48,658 nt of DNA, taken from Betaproteobacteria bacterium (GTDB lineage Bacteria; Pseudomonadota; Gammaproteobacteria; Burkholderiales; Casimicrobiaceae). Below the pieces are notes generated by a model that did no database searches, had not been told where the DNA came from, and saw only the letters and a list, made by a program, of their open reading frames with translations. Made by a program: the position numbers and the translations under genes. The stretch spans positions 1-48,658 of the forward strand of contig JAPUER010000057.1 of assembly GCA_027492485.1 (NCBI GenBank), read 5' to 3'. Below, piece by piece: positions 38,246-45,752 of the stretch. Numbering within the stretch: position 1 is the first letter of the stretch; every line of letters begins with the position of its first letter.

Positions 38246-40609
38246 ATGTTCAAGCGTTGGGTGGTGTACCTTGCTTCCGTGCTAGCGGGACTGCTGCTGG
38301 TCGGCGGCGTGCTCGCGACCCTGGTCTGGGCGCTGATCAGCGCCCGCCTGCCGTCGCTCGACGTGCTGACCGACTACCAGCCCAAGCTGCCGTTGCGGGT
38401 GTTGTCGGAAGAGGGCCTGGTGCTGGCCGAATTCGGCGAAGAACGGCGCAGCATCGTCAAGCTGGCCGAGGTGCCGGTGCATGTTCGCCAGGCGATCCTG
38501 GCGGCGGAAGATGCCAATTTCTATGAACACTCTGGCGTCGACTGGCTGGCCGCGCTGCGCGCCGCCTACACCAACACGATGGGTGGGCCGCGCTCCGGGG
38601 CCGGCACCATCACGATGCAGGTGGCCCGCAATTTCTTCCTGACGCGCGAGCGCTCCGGCGTCGCCGGCTACCTTCGCAAGGCCAATGAGGTAGTGCTCAC
38701 TTTCAAGATCGAGCACGACCTGACTAAAGATCAGATTCTGGAGCTGTACATCAACCAGATCTATCTCGGCCAGCGCGCCTATGGTTTTGCCGCCGCCGCC
38801 AAGGCGTACTACGGCAAGCCGCTGGACAAAGTCACCGTCGCCGAGGCCGCCATGCTGGCCGGTTTGCCGAAGGCACCCTCATCGTTCAATCCGTTTGTCA
38901 ATCCCAAGCGCGCCGCGCTGCGCCAGCAATACGTGCTGCGCCGGATGCATGAGCTGGATTATCTGAACGACGCCGACTACAAGGCCGCGCTGGCCGCACC
39001 GCCGTCCCTGAAGTCCGACACCGGGCCGACCGTCCACTCGGAATACCTCAACGAAATGGTTCGCCAGTTCGTGGTCGATCTGGTCGGCGAGACGGCGTAC
39101 ACGCGCGGGCTGTCGGTCACCACCACTATCAAGGCGCGGGATCAGGAAGCGGGCTATCAGGCGCTGCGCCGTGGCGTGCTTGACTACGAGCGCCGGCAGG
39201 CTTTCCGCGGTGCCGAGGGCTACGTCGAGCTGCCGGCGCCGCCGAAAGACGGCAAGGAGAGCAAGGAGTCGAAAGAAGCGCTCGCCGAGGCGGTCGAAAC
39301 CGCGTTCTCGCAATTCCCCGACGCCGACGATTTGCTGACCGCCGTGGTGCTCGAGGCCAGCCCGAAACGGGTGGTCATTACCCGTGGCGAGGGCGAAACC
39401 TACACGCTGGAAGGCGAAGCGATCCGCTTCGTGCGCAACGCGCTGGCCGACAACGTTTCGTCCGGCGAGCGGCTGCGTCGCGGCGCCGTGCTGCGCATCA
39501 CCCAGGACGACAAGGGCGCGGTTCGTTTGACTCAGATGCCGCAGGTCGAGGCGGCGCTGGTGGCGGTGGACCCAAAGGACGGCGCGGTGCGCAGCCTGGT
39601 CGGCGGTTTCGACTTCGGCAAGAACCAGTACAACCACGTCACCCAGGCCAGCCGGCAACCCGGCTCCTCGTTCAAGCCGTTCATCTATTCGGCCGCACTG
39701 GAAAAGGGCATCACCTCGACCACGGTCATCAATGACGCGCCGCTGTTCTTCCCGGCCGCCCAGACCGGCGGCGAGGACTGGGAACCGAAGAACTACGACG
39801 GCAAGTTCGAAGGCCCGATGCGGGTGCGCACGGCGCTGGCGAAATCGAAGAACATGGTGTCGATCCGCGTGCTGCGCTCGATCGGCCCGAGCTACGCGCA
39901 GGACTACATCACCAAGTTCGGCTTCGACCCGAAGCAGCATCCGGCTTACCTGACGCTGGCGCTCGGCGCCGGGCAGACCAATCCGATGCAGATGGCGGCA
40001 GCCTATTCGGTGTTCGCCAACGGGGGCTATCGCATCAAGCCGTACTTCATCAAGAAGATCGTCGACCCCAAGGGCACGGTCATTTTTGAGGAAACGCCGG
40101 TGGTGGCGGGCAAGGACGCCGAGCAGGCGATCGATCCGCGCAACGCCTTCATCATGACCACCATGCTGCGTGACGTGGTGCGCGTCGGTACCGCCGCCAA
40201 GGCGATGGCGCTGGGCCGCGGCGATCTGGCCGGCAAGACCGGCACCACCAACGACAGCGTGGATGCCTGGTTCGCCGGCTTCAACCAATCGCTGGTGGGC
40301 GTGGCCTGGGTCGGGTTCGACCAGCCGAAATCGCTGGGCGAACGCGAAACCGGCGGCGGCGTGGCGTTGCCGATCTGGATCAACTACATGAAAACGGCGC
40401 TGAAAGGCGTGCCGGAAACGCCGCTCAAGCCGCCGGCCGGCGTGATCAGCGCGACCGTCGGCGGCGATGGCGAAGGCCTGGTCGACAGCGGTGCCGTGTC
40501 CGACTGGTTCTATTCCGAGTTTCCGCCGCGCCGCTTCGTCGACCCGCTGACCGGCAACGAGGGCGGGCGCAGCAAGCAGGACGAAGAGGTGCGGCAGCAG
40601 CTGTTCTGA
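38246..40609 (+). CDS. mrcA: Penicillin-binding protein 1A, bifunctional peptidoglycan synthase
   Basis: 787 residues. Membrane anchor (about 6-32), then a GT51 glycosyltransferase domain with catalytic Glu88 in AAEDANFYEHSGVD. An OB-like insert carries a Lys/Glu-rich loop (GKESKESKEA). The transpeptidase domain has Ser474 in SSFK, SKN at 534-536 and KTG at 664-666. It polymerises and crosslinks peptidoglycan in the periplasm. Position opposite pilM is conserved in many betaproteobacteria and gammaproteobacteria. Confidence 0.97.
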   Translation: MFKRWVVYLASVLAGLLLVGGVLATLVWALISARLPSLDVLTDYQPKLPLRVLSEEGLVLAEFGEERRSIVKLAEVPVHVRQAILAAEDANFYEHSGVDWLAALRAAYTNTMGGPRSGAGTITMQVARNFFLTRERSGVAGYLRKANEVVLTFKIEHDLTKDQILELYINQIYLGQRAYGFAAAAKAYYGKPLDKVTVAEAAMLAGLPKAPSSFNPFVNPKRAALRQQYVLRRMHELDYLNDADYKAALAAPPSLKSDTGPTVHSEYLNEMVRQFVVDLVGETAYTRGLSVTTTIKARDQEAGYQALRRGVLDYERRQAFRGAEGYVELPAPPKDGKESKESKEALAEAVETAFSQFPDADDLLTAVVLEASPKRVVITRGEGETYTLEGEAIRFVRNALADNVSSGERLRRGAVLRITQDDKGAVRLTQMPQVEAALVAVDPKDGAVRSLVGGFDFGKNQYNHVTQASRQPGSSFKPFIYSAALEKGITSTTVINDAPLFFPAAQTGGEDWEPKNYDGKFEGPMRVRTALAKSKNMVSIRVLRSIGPSYAQDYITKFGFDPKQHPAYLTLALGAGQTNPMQMAAAYSVFANGGYRIKPYFIKKIVDPKGTVIFEETPVVAGKDAEQAIDPRNAFIMTTMLRDVVRVGTAAKAMALGRGDLAGKTGTTNDSVDAWFAGFNQSLVGVAWVGFDQPKSLGERETGGGVALPIWINYMKTALKGVPETPLKPPAGVISATVGGDGEGLVDSGAVSDWFYSEFPPRRFVDPLTGNEGGRSKQDEEVRQQLF

Positions 40610-40646
40610 GCGAACGCTGCCCCGCACCCCCTGAGGCCCAGCCGCC

Positions 40647-41210
40647 ATGGCCCACGAACGCGCCACGCTGGCGGCGGTCGCCGCCCGCATCATCGTCGAA
40701 TCCGAACTGACCGACTGGGCGCTGGCGCGGCGCAAGGCGGCGGCCGAGTTGGGGCTGGCCGCGCGCGGTACGCCGCAGCCGTCGGACGCCGAAATCATCG
40801 CCGAAATCCAGACCTGGCAGGCGCTGTACGGCGGCGCCGAGTGGCTGGCGCAACTGCGGGCGCAGCGCGAATACGCGCTGGAGGCGATGCAGGCGTTGCT
40901 GCGATTTCATCCGGTGCTGGTCGGCCCGGTGGCGGAAGGCTGGGCACACGCCGGCAGCGAAATCCGCATCGAACTGACGCCGGACAATCCGAAAGAAATC
41001 GAGTACGCGCTGATCGACCTCGACGTCGAGTTCACGCCGCTGCTCAGCCGCGACGGCGGCGCGCAGTACGAAATCGTCGATGGCGACTGGCCGCTGCGGC
41101 TGGTGGTGCGCGAAGCCGGCCGGGCGCCTGACCCGCGCCACCGGCACCGCTTGAGCGGCCCGCAATTGCAACAGCTTATTGCCGAAACGCCTATTGATAA
41201 AGGCGAATAG
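40647..41210 (+). CDS. Conserved protein, nucleotidyltransferase-like family of unknown function
   Basis: 187 residues. The N-terminal helical part (ARIIVESELTDWALARRKAAAELGL), the AEI..EIQTWQALYGG segment and the central RFHPVLVGPV..G strand match a conserved proteobacterial family that I associate with a nucleotidyltransferase-like fold. I cannot confirm catalytic residues. It lies 37 bases after mrcA. The last residues (about ETPIDKGE) and the TAG stop are encoded inside palindromic element F, so the natural C-terminus appears to have been replaced or extended. Confidence 0.7.
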   Translation: MAHERATLAAVAARIIVESELTDWALARRKAAAELGLAARGTPQPSDAEIIAEIQTWQALYGGAEWLAQLRAQREYALEAMQALLRFHPVLVGPVAEGWAHAGSEIRIELTPDNPKEIEYALIDLDVEFTPLLSRDGGAQYEIVDGDWPLRLVVREAGRAPDPRHRHRLSGPQLQQLIAETPIDKGE

Positions 41211-41291
41211 CGCATTTTCCTTGAATGTCGACTCTCGCAATAATTGGCGTATATCCCTTACAAACAAACGCTTGCAACCAAAAAGCCGATC
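41168..41291. repeat. GTCGAC palindromic element, copy F (full)
   Basis: About 124 bp centred on GTCGAC at 41227-41232. The right end is AAAAAGCCGATC; the left part, read in reverse, gives CAATAGGCGTTTC as in copy A. Its left 43 bases overlap the end of the gene at 40647. The rest of the gap to 41432 includes GTTACAAA at 41333-41340, shared with the upstream region of the second Spy-like gene. Confidence 0.7.
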
Positions 41292-41432
41292 ACCGGCGAT
41301 CGCGAACCGGACAAAACGCCAGGCAACAAATCGTTACAAACGAAAGCGGCCGTCCACCGCTTGTTTTGCCGCGACCCGAGTCCATGTAGCGAGCAAACGC
41401 CGCCCCGGCGTTCCTCCTCAAGGAATCGAAAC

Positions 41433-41861
41433 ATGAAAAAGATCGTGAAATCCGCCCTCATCGCGTCCACGCTGATCGCGGCGGGCGCCAGTCTCGCGCA
41501 CGACGGCCCGATGGGCGGCGACGGCATGCACAAAGGCATGGGCCCGATGGGCCAGGGCATAGGCATGCAGCGGCAGCCGGTCGACATCGCCAAACTGCTG
41601 AATCTTGACAGCGCCCGCGCCGACAAGGTCAACGCCATCCTCGCCGACGAACGCAAGGAGCGCCAGGCGCTGTGGGAATCGCGCAAAACTGCCGGCCACG
41701 ACGATGCCAGCAAGCAGGCGTTCCGCGACAAGATGATCGCGCTGCGCGACGCCACCAAAACCAAGCTGACCGCGGTGCTGACGGCCGACGAGTTGCAGAA
41801 GCTGCGCGACGCCACCGCCGGCCAGCGTATGCATCGCGGCATGCACGCGCCGCAGTCGTAG
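41433..41861 (+). CDS. Spy/CpxP-like periplasmic protein 1
   Basis: 142 residues from ATG 41433 (AAGGA at 41420-41424). Signal peptide (KKIVKSALIASTLIAAGASLAH). A Met/Gly/His-rich stretch (GPMGGDGMHKGMGPMGQG) follows, which could bind copper or other metals. The rest is helical with the LTADELQKL motif of the LTXXQ family. Such proteins are periplasmic chaperones or stress sensors. The C-terminus again has Met and His (QRMHRGMHA). Paralogous to the next gene. Confidence 0.75.
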   Translation: MKKIVKSALIASTLIAAGASLAHDGPMGGDGMHKGMGPMGQGIGMQRQPVDIAKLLNLDSARADKVNAILADERKERQALWESRKTAGHDDASKQAFRDKMIALRDATKTKLTAVLTADELQKLRDATAGQRMHRGMHAPQS

Positions 41862-41911
41862 ACCGAAGGCGGCGAGCACCAGCACGGCTTAACTAAGCCC
41901 GCAGTCGCCAG

Positions 41912-41947
41912 AAACCCCGGTTGCCCGCGCGGCGCCGGGGTTTTTTG
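41912..41947 (+). terminator. Intrinsic terminator after Spy-like gene 1
   Basis: AAACCCCGG (41912-41920) pairs with CCGGGGTTT (41935-41943), and the T-run continues to 41946. The loop is G/C-rich. It separates the two tandem Spy-like genes, so each has its own promoter. Confidence 0.8.
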
Positions 41948-42135
41948 TTGCCGCTGCCGGCACCGCGTTGCGCGACAACATTTGCTTACAAAGCAGTCGT
42001 GCGATTCGCGGCTATTTTCCGTCGCCGCGCGTTCAAATACTTACCAAGCCGATAGCGTTGCGCCTGCTCACCGACCGCCAGCGCTTTGTTTCATCAAGAC
42101 AACGTGTTCAACGAACGAACGAAAGAGAGACCGCA

Positions 42136-42510
42136 ATGAAACTGCTCAAGACCTCCCTGATCGCCGCGGCGCTGCTGGCCACCGGCGCTGCTTTCGCGCA
42201 ACCGGCCGCGGGCCTGCACCAGCCCGGCGAGCGCATCGTCAAATTCCTCAACCTTGACGCCACCCGTGCCGCGCAGGTGACGGCCATCATGACCGACGCG
42301 CAGACGCAACGCCGCGCCGTGTTCGAATCGATGAAAGGCAAGCGTGGCGACCCGGCGGCCCGCGAAGCGGCGCATGCGCAGATGAAGGCGATCGGTGACG
42401 GCACCCGCGCCCAGCTCGCGCAGGTGCTGACGGCGGACGAACAGGCCAAACTGAAAGAAGCCCGCAAGGCCATGCGCCACCACGGCTTCGGCCCCGGCCC
42501 GCGCGGTTAG
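42136..42510 (+). CDS. Spy/CpxP-like periplasmic protein 2
   Basis: 124 residues from ATG 42136. Signal peptide (LKTSLIAAALLATGAAFAQ), a helical body with FLNLDATRAAQVTAIM and LTADEQAKLKEARKAM, both shared with gene 1. It lacks the Met/Gly/His-rich stretch of gene 1, and the tail is HHGFGPGPRG. An upstream TTACAAA (41986-41992) in a similar setting to that before gene 1 suggests common regulation. Role inferred only from family. Confidence 0.75.
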   Translation: MKLLKTSLIAAALLATGAAFAQPAAGLHQPGERIVKFLNLDATRAAQVTAIMTDAQTQRRAVFESMKGKRGDPAAREAAHAQMKAIGDGTRAQLAQVLTADEQAKLKEARKAMRHHGFGPGPRG

Positions 42511-42522
42511 CGCCGTCGCAGC

Positions 42523-42681
42523 ATCGTGGCCGACTCGCGGCCACGATCGATTAAACCAGCCGCTAGGCGCAGGTCAACTCCTGGCAAAGCGTGCATCGAA
42601 CGTGGATGCACGCGAGTCCGGCGCCAACTGCAGCGCCGACGTCAATCCCTCCGCGCACCAGCCGTGCTAAGGATGCACGGC
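42523..42681. other. Hairpin-rich gap between Spy-like gene 2 and the anchor C protein
   Basis: The 311-base gap 42511-42821 has no gene. It contains a 10-bp stem ATCGTGGCCG/CGGCCACGAT (42523-42547), a 9-bp stem GCGTGCATC/GATGCACGC (42589-42613) and a 7-bp stem GCCGTGC/GCACGGC (42661-42681). The word GGATGCACG occurs at 42604 and again at 42671. The first hairpin may end the Spy-like transcript; the others could be operator sites. GGAGG near 42808 is the ribosome site of the next gene. Confidence 0.45.
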
Positions 42682-42821
42682 GCCGCGTCATCGGCAAAGT
42701 CCGCGCTCAACCGACTCCGTTGCAGGCTCAGCAGAAGGCCGCTGGACGGTGAGGAAGCGCTTGCGCCGCGCGGTAGCCTGCTGGACAATTCGAAGGTTCA
42801 CAAAACCGGAGGTCGGGGGCG

Positions 42822-43478
42822 ATGGTCAGTCGAGTCAACTCATTTCTGGCGCTTGCAGTCTGCGCCACGCTGGCGGCGGCGGCGGGCGCTGCGCCGTTTC
42901 AGAATGGCAGCTTCGAAACCGGAACCTTGACCAACACCGGTACGTTTGACACGCTGGCGCCGGGCTCCACCGCGATCACTGGCTGGACGGTGATCGGCGA
43001 TGGCGTCGACTACATCGGCGGCACCTGGACGGCGGCTGCCGGTGCCCGTTCGATCGATACCCTCTCTTGTGGCATCAGCGGCGGCGTCAGCCAGACTTTC
43101 GACACCGTGGCGGGCGGCACTTACGTGGTCAGCATTGCGCTGGCCGGCAACCCGGACGGCGGCGTCAAGACGCTGGCGGCCTCGGCGGCTGGCACCACGG
43201 CGAATTTCACCTTCAACACTGTAGGCCGCAGCGCCTCCAGCATGGGCTGGACCACTGCCAGCTTCGCCTTTGTGACCAACAGCACCACCACCACGCTGTC
43301 GCTGCTTGGCGGCGTGCAGGGCGGCAGCAGCAGTTGTGCCGGTGCGGCGATTGACAACGTGACGGTGACCCAGGTCGCCGGGCCGTCGTCGGTGCCGGTT
43401 GGTGGCGGGCTTGGCGCTGCCGTCGCGCTGGCGGCTGCCGCGTGGCTCGGCTTGCGTCGCCGCCAGCGGCAGGGCTGA
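42822..43478 (+). CDS. Choice-of-anchor C family secreted protein with C-terminal sorting-like tail
   Basis: 218 residues. Signal peptide (to about AAAGAAP). The body matches the choice-of-anchor C / DUF642-like pattern: NGSFETG, APGSTAITGWTVIGDGVDYIGG and GGVSQTFDTVAGGTYVVS with AGNPDGG. The C-terminus has a Gly/Pro-containing VPVGGGLG followed by a hydrophobic segment and RRRQRQ, the layout of PEP-CTERM/IPTL-CTERM sorting signals but without the usual PEP or IPTL word. It is likely surface-anchored through an exosortase- or rhombosortase-like system that is not in the window. Confidence 0.75.
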   Translation: MVSRVNSFLALAVCATLAAAAGAAPFQNGSFETGTLTNTGTFDTLAPGSTAITGWTVIGDGVDYIGGTWTAAAGARSIDTLSCGISGGVSQTFDTVAGGTYVVSIALAGNPDGGVKTLAASAAGTTANFTFNTVGRSASSMGWTTASFAFVTNSTTTTLSLLGGVQGGSSSCAGAAIDNVTVTQVAGPSSVPVGGGLGAAVALAAAAWLGLRRRQRQG

Positions 43479-43536
43479 GTCGCGTCTCGCCAGGCGCTGC
43501 GCTGGCGGTGAACGACCGCACCGTCCAAGCGGGTCG

Positions 43537-43661
43537 TTGCAGCTTTTTGATGGAAGCCCCATTTCATGGGGCCGAACGGCTGCTTTTGCGCTTTGTCGAC
43601 TATTGACGATTCGGGCCTTGAGCCCTGATTCAGCCTTGATTTCAACGACGAGCCAATGATC
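43537..43661. repeat. GTCGAC palindromic element, copy D (full)
   Basis: About 125 bp centred on GTCGAC at 43595-43600. The left end reads GCAGCTTTTTGATGG, and a perfect GCCCCAT/ATGGGGC hairpin (43556-43562, 43566-43572) occupies the left arm. The right end is diverged (CGAGCCAATGATC). It lies between two convergent genes, 25 bases from the stop of the delta-60 repeat gene. Confidence 0.65.
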
Positions 43662-43685
43662 TCGTCTGGCTGCCGTTCCGTTCGC

Positions 43686-45530
43686 TCAGGGCAGGCAGTC
43701 GGCGCCGTGCGTTGACGTGATCCAGCTGCGAATTTGTGCGGCAGTGCGGGCGTTGGGATGCCCGGTGTTGACCGCGCCCGTGCTGAGGCCGACATCGCTG
43801 GCGCCGGCGAGCGCTCGCAGCAGCAGCAGGCCATCGGTGGCGGCCCGCGCGACGCCATCGCCATCGGCGTCGAGGTCGAGTCCGGCCAGCCAGCTTTCCA
43901 GCGCCGTGCCAGTACGCTGCGGGTTCGCGCCCAACGCGCCGGCCGTGAGCGCCGCGCCGCGCAGACCCAGCAGATAGCGCACGATCAGCACGCCGTCGGT
44001 TGCCGCGTCGAGCAGCAGATTGCCGTCCACGTTCAGCGCGCAGGTGGGTGCCGCGACCGGCCCGCCCTCGAAGCGCGCGGCGCAAAACACCTCCGGCGCA
44101 CCGCGAAAACAACTGCCCGCCGCCACGATCTTGCCGTCCGCTTGCAGCAATGCCGCATTCACCAGGTCGCGCTGATTGGCGATGGCCGGCGCCAGCGCTT
44201 TGCCGCCGCTGCCGAACGACGCGTCGAGACTGCCGTCGCTCGCCAGCCGCGCAAGGCAGAGCACGCCGGTGCCGGTGGCCTGGTCGGCGTTGCAGCGGCC
44301 GACCAGCAGCAGCTTGCCGTCCGCCTGCCGCAGCAGCGCGTTGGCGCCATCGTAGCCGCTGCCCATGTCGATCTGCACCATGCCGCGCCCGGCGGCTAGC
44401 GCGCTGGCGTTGAAACCGGCGCTGTCGAGCGTGCCGTCGGCGAGGTAGCGTACGGCGCAGAAACGCGTCACGCCGTTGTTGGAGAACACCCAGCCGGTCG
44501 CACAGGCGCCCGCGGCAACGATGCTGCCGTTCGGCTGCACGGCCAGCGCCATCAGCGCGTCCTCGCCGTCCGCCACCGACGTGATTCGCTTGCCGCCGGC
44601 ATCGCTGGCAAAACCGGTGTCGAGCGTGCCGTCCGCGTGGAGCCGCATCAGGCAGAAATCGTTGGCGAGCCTGGCATAGCAGCCGCCGCCGAGCAGCAGC
44701 TTGCCGTCCGCCTGCAGCGCGATCGCCGTCGCCTCGGCGCCACTGCCGTCACCGATCGGCTCGACGCGGGTGCCGGGGCGCGGGCCGCCGGCGTTGAAGC
44801 TGGTGTCCAGCGTGCCGTTGGCGTGATGGCGGCTGACGCACATGGCGCGGTCGATGATCGAGGTGCCGCAGCCGCCCGCGACCACGATCTTGCCGTCGCC
44901 CTGCAACACGACGTCGCGCGCCGTGTTGAAGAAGTTGCCCGGCGCCACCATGGCCAGCCCCGGCACCGCGCCGCCGGCGTTGAAGGTGATGTCTTCGTCG
45001 CCATTGGGCAGCAGGCGCACGATGCAGAAATCGTTGAAACCGCTGGTCGGATCGCCACAAGTGCCTGCCAGCACGATCTTGCCGTCCGGCTGTAGCGCCA
45101 CGCGGCCGTCGTACCACTGCGTCGTTACGATCTGCACCACCTTTTCGCCGGGCTCGAAGAAGCTGCCCTGCGTTGCCGCATTCGGGTTGAAGCTGGTGTC
45201 GGGCGTGCCGTCGGCGTTGAAGCGCGCCACACACGGCCGCCGCGTCAGCAGCAGGTCGCAGGAGCCGGCGATGAGCAGCTTGCCGTCGGGCTGCCGCGCC
45301 ACGCCGGCGCCGGTGTCGTTGGCGCTGGTGGTGACGCCAAGCCGCGCGGTCACCTTGCCGCGATTGCCGACGACCGGGTCGGCCGCGTTGAAGCCGGCGA
45401 CGTCGAGGTCGCCCGGCGCGGCAACGGCGCGGGCCGCCAGCGTCAGATGGGCAAGCAGCAGGGCCCAAGGCCGCCACGGCGACCGTCGCAGATGCAGTGC
45501 TCCGGTGCGCCCGGTCGCGTTTGTTGCCAT
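43686..45530 (-). CDS. Secreted delta-60 repeat protein with dockerin-like C-terminus (paralogue 1)
   Basis: 614 residues from ATG 45530 (AAGGG seven bases upstream; the longer open frame from 45650 is less likely). Signal peptide ends about AVAAPG. Seven delta-60 units follow, each with a DGKxxxAGxC start and, 8-20 residues later, a second Cys before R-F/L, then GxxDxSF; the paired Cys suggests one disulfide per unit. Seven units could form a beta-propeller. The C-terminal 115 residues hold two dockerin-like calcium loops (ALNVDGN and DLDADGDG, each followed by a TDG-hydrophobic helix) and end THGADCLP. Function unknown. Confidence 0.8.
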   Translation of the reverse strand: MATNATGRTGALHLRRSPWRPWALLLAHLTLAARAVAAPGDLDVAGFNAADPVVGNRGKVTARLGVTTSANDTGAGVARQPDGKLLIAGSCDLLLTRRPCVARFNADGTPDTSFNPNAATQGSFFEPGEKVVQIVTTQWYDGRVALQPDGKIVLAGTCGDPTSGFNDFCIVRLLPNGDEDITFNAGGAVPGLAMVAPGNFFNTARDVVLQGDGKIVVAGGCGTSIIDRAMCVSRHHANGTLDTSFNAGGPRPGTRVEPIGDGSGAEATAIALQADGKLLLGGGCYARLANDFCLMRLHADGTLDTGFASDAGGKRITSVADGEDALMALAVQPNGSIVAAGACATGWVFSNNGVTRFCAVRYLADGTLDSAGFNASALAAGRGMVQIDMGSGYDGANALLRQADGKLLLVGRCNADQATGTGVLCLARLASDGSLDASFGSGGKALAPAIANQRDLVNAALLQADGKIVAAGSCFRGAPEVFCAARFEGGPVAAPTCALNVDGNLLLDAATDGVLIVRYLLGLRGAALTAGALGANPQRTGTALESWLAGLDLDADGDGVARAATDGLLLLRALAGASDVGLSTGAVNTGHPNARTAAQIRSWITSTHGADCLP

Positions 45531-45626
45531 TGTCAGCCCTTCCCGATGTCGCCCGCCATGCGTCGTCCGCGGCGCGGCTATCGCGATTACGAATTGCGCC
45601 CGCCGCGGCGGACATCGGCGCGATAT

Positions 45627-45748
45627 ACAGCTTTGCACGGAAAGCGCCATTGAATAAGGGCTAACAGGCCTAAATGGCCATTAGTCGACTTGCAGCATTT
45701 TCGGGCCGTAGCCCAGTATTTTTGGGCGTTTTGTCCAAGAGGTGTTTG
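45627..45748. repeat. GTCGAC palindromic element, copy E (full)
   Basis: About 122 bp centred on GTCGAC at 45685-45690. The left arm (GCGCCATTGAATAAGGGCTAA) matches the reverse of the right arm of copy C, and its right arm (CGGGCCGTAGCCCAGTAT) matches the reverse of C's left arm, so E lies opposite to C. It ends about 5 bases before the stop codon of paralogue 2 (45753-45755). Confidence 0.68.
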
Positions 45749-45752
45749 CCGT

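Noticed and set aside
42822-43478. Calling the anchor C protein a standard PEP-CTERM protein
   Set aside because: The diagnostic PEP word is absent; only the hydrophobic helix and basic tail fit.
44637-45095. Frames opposite delta-60 paralogue 1
   Set aside because: The regular spacing of the repeat units creates open antisense frames; there is no independent evidence of coding.
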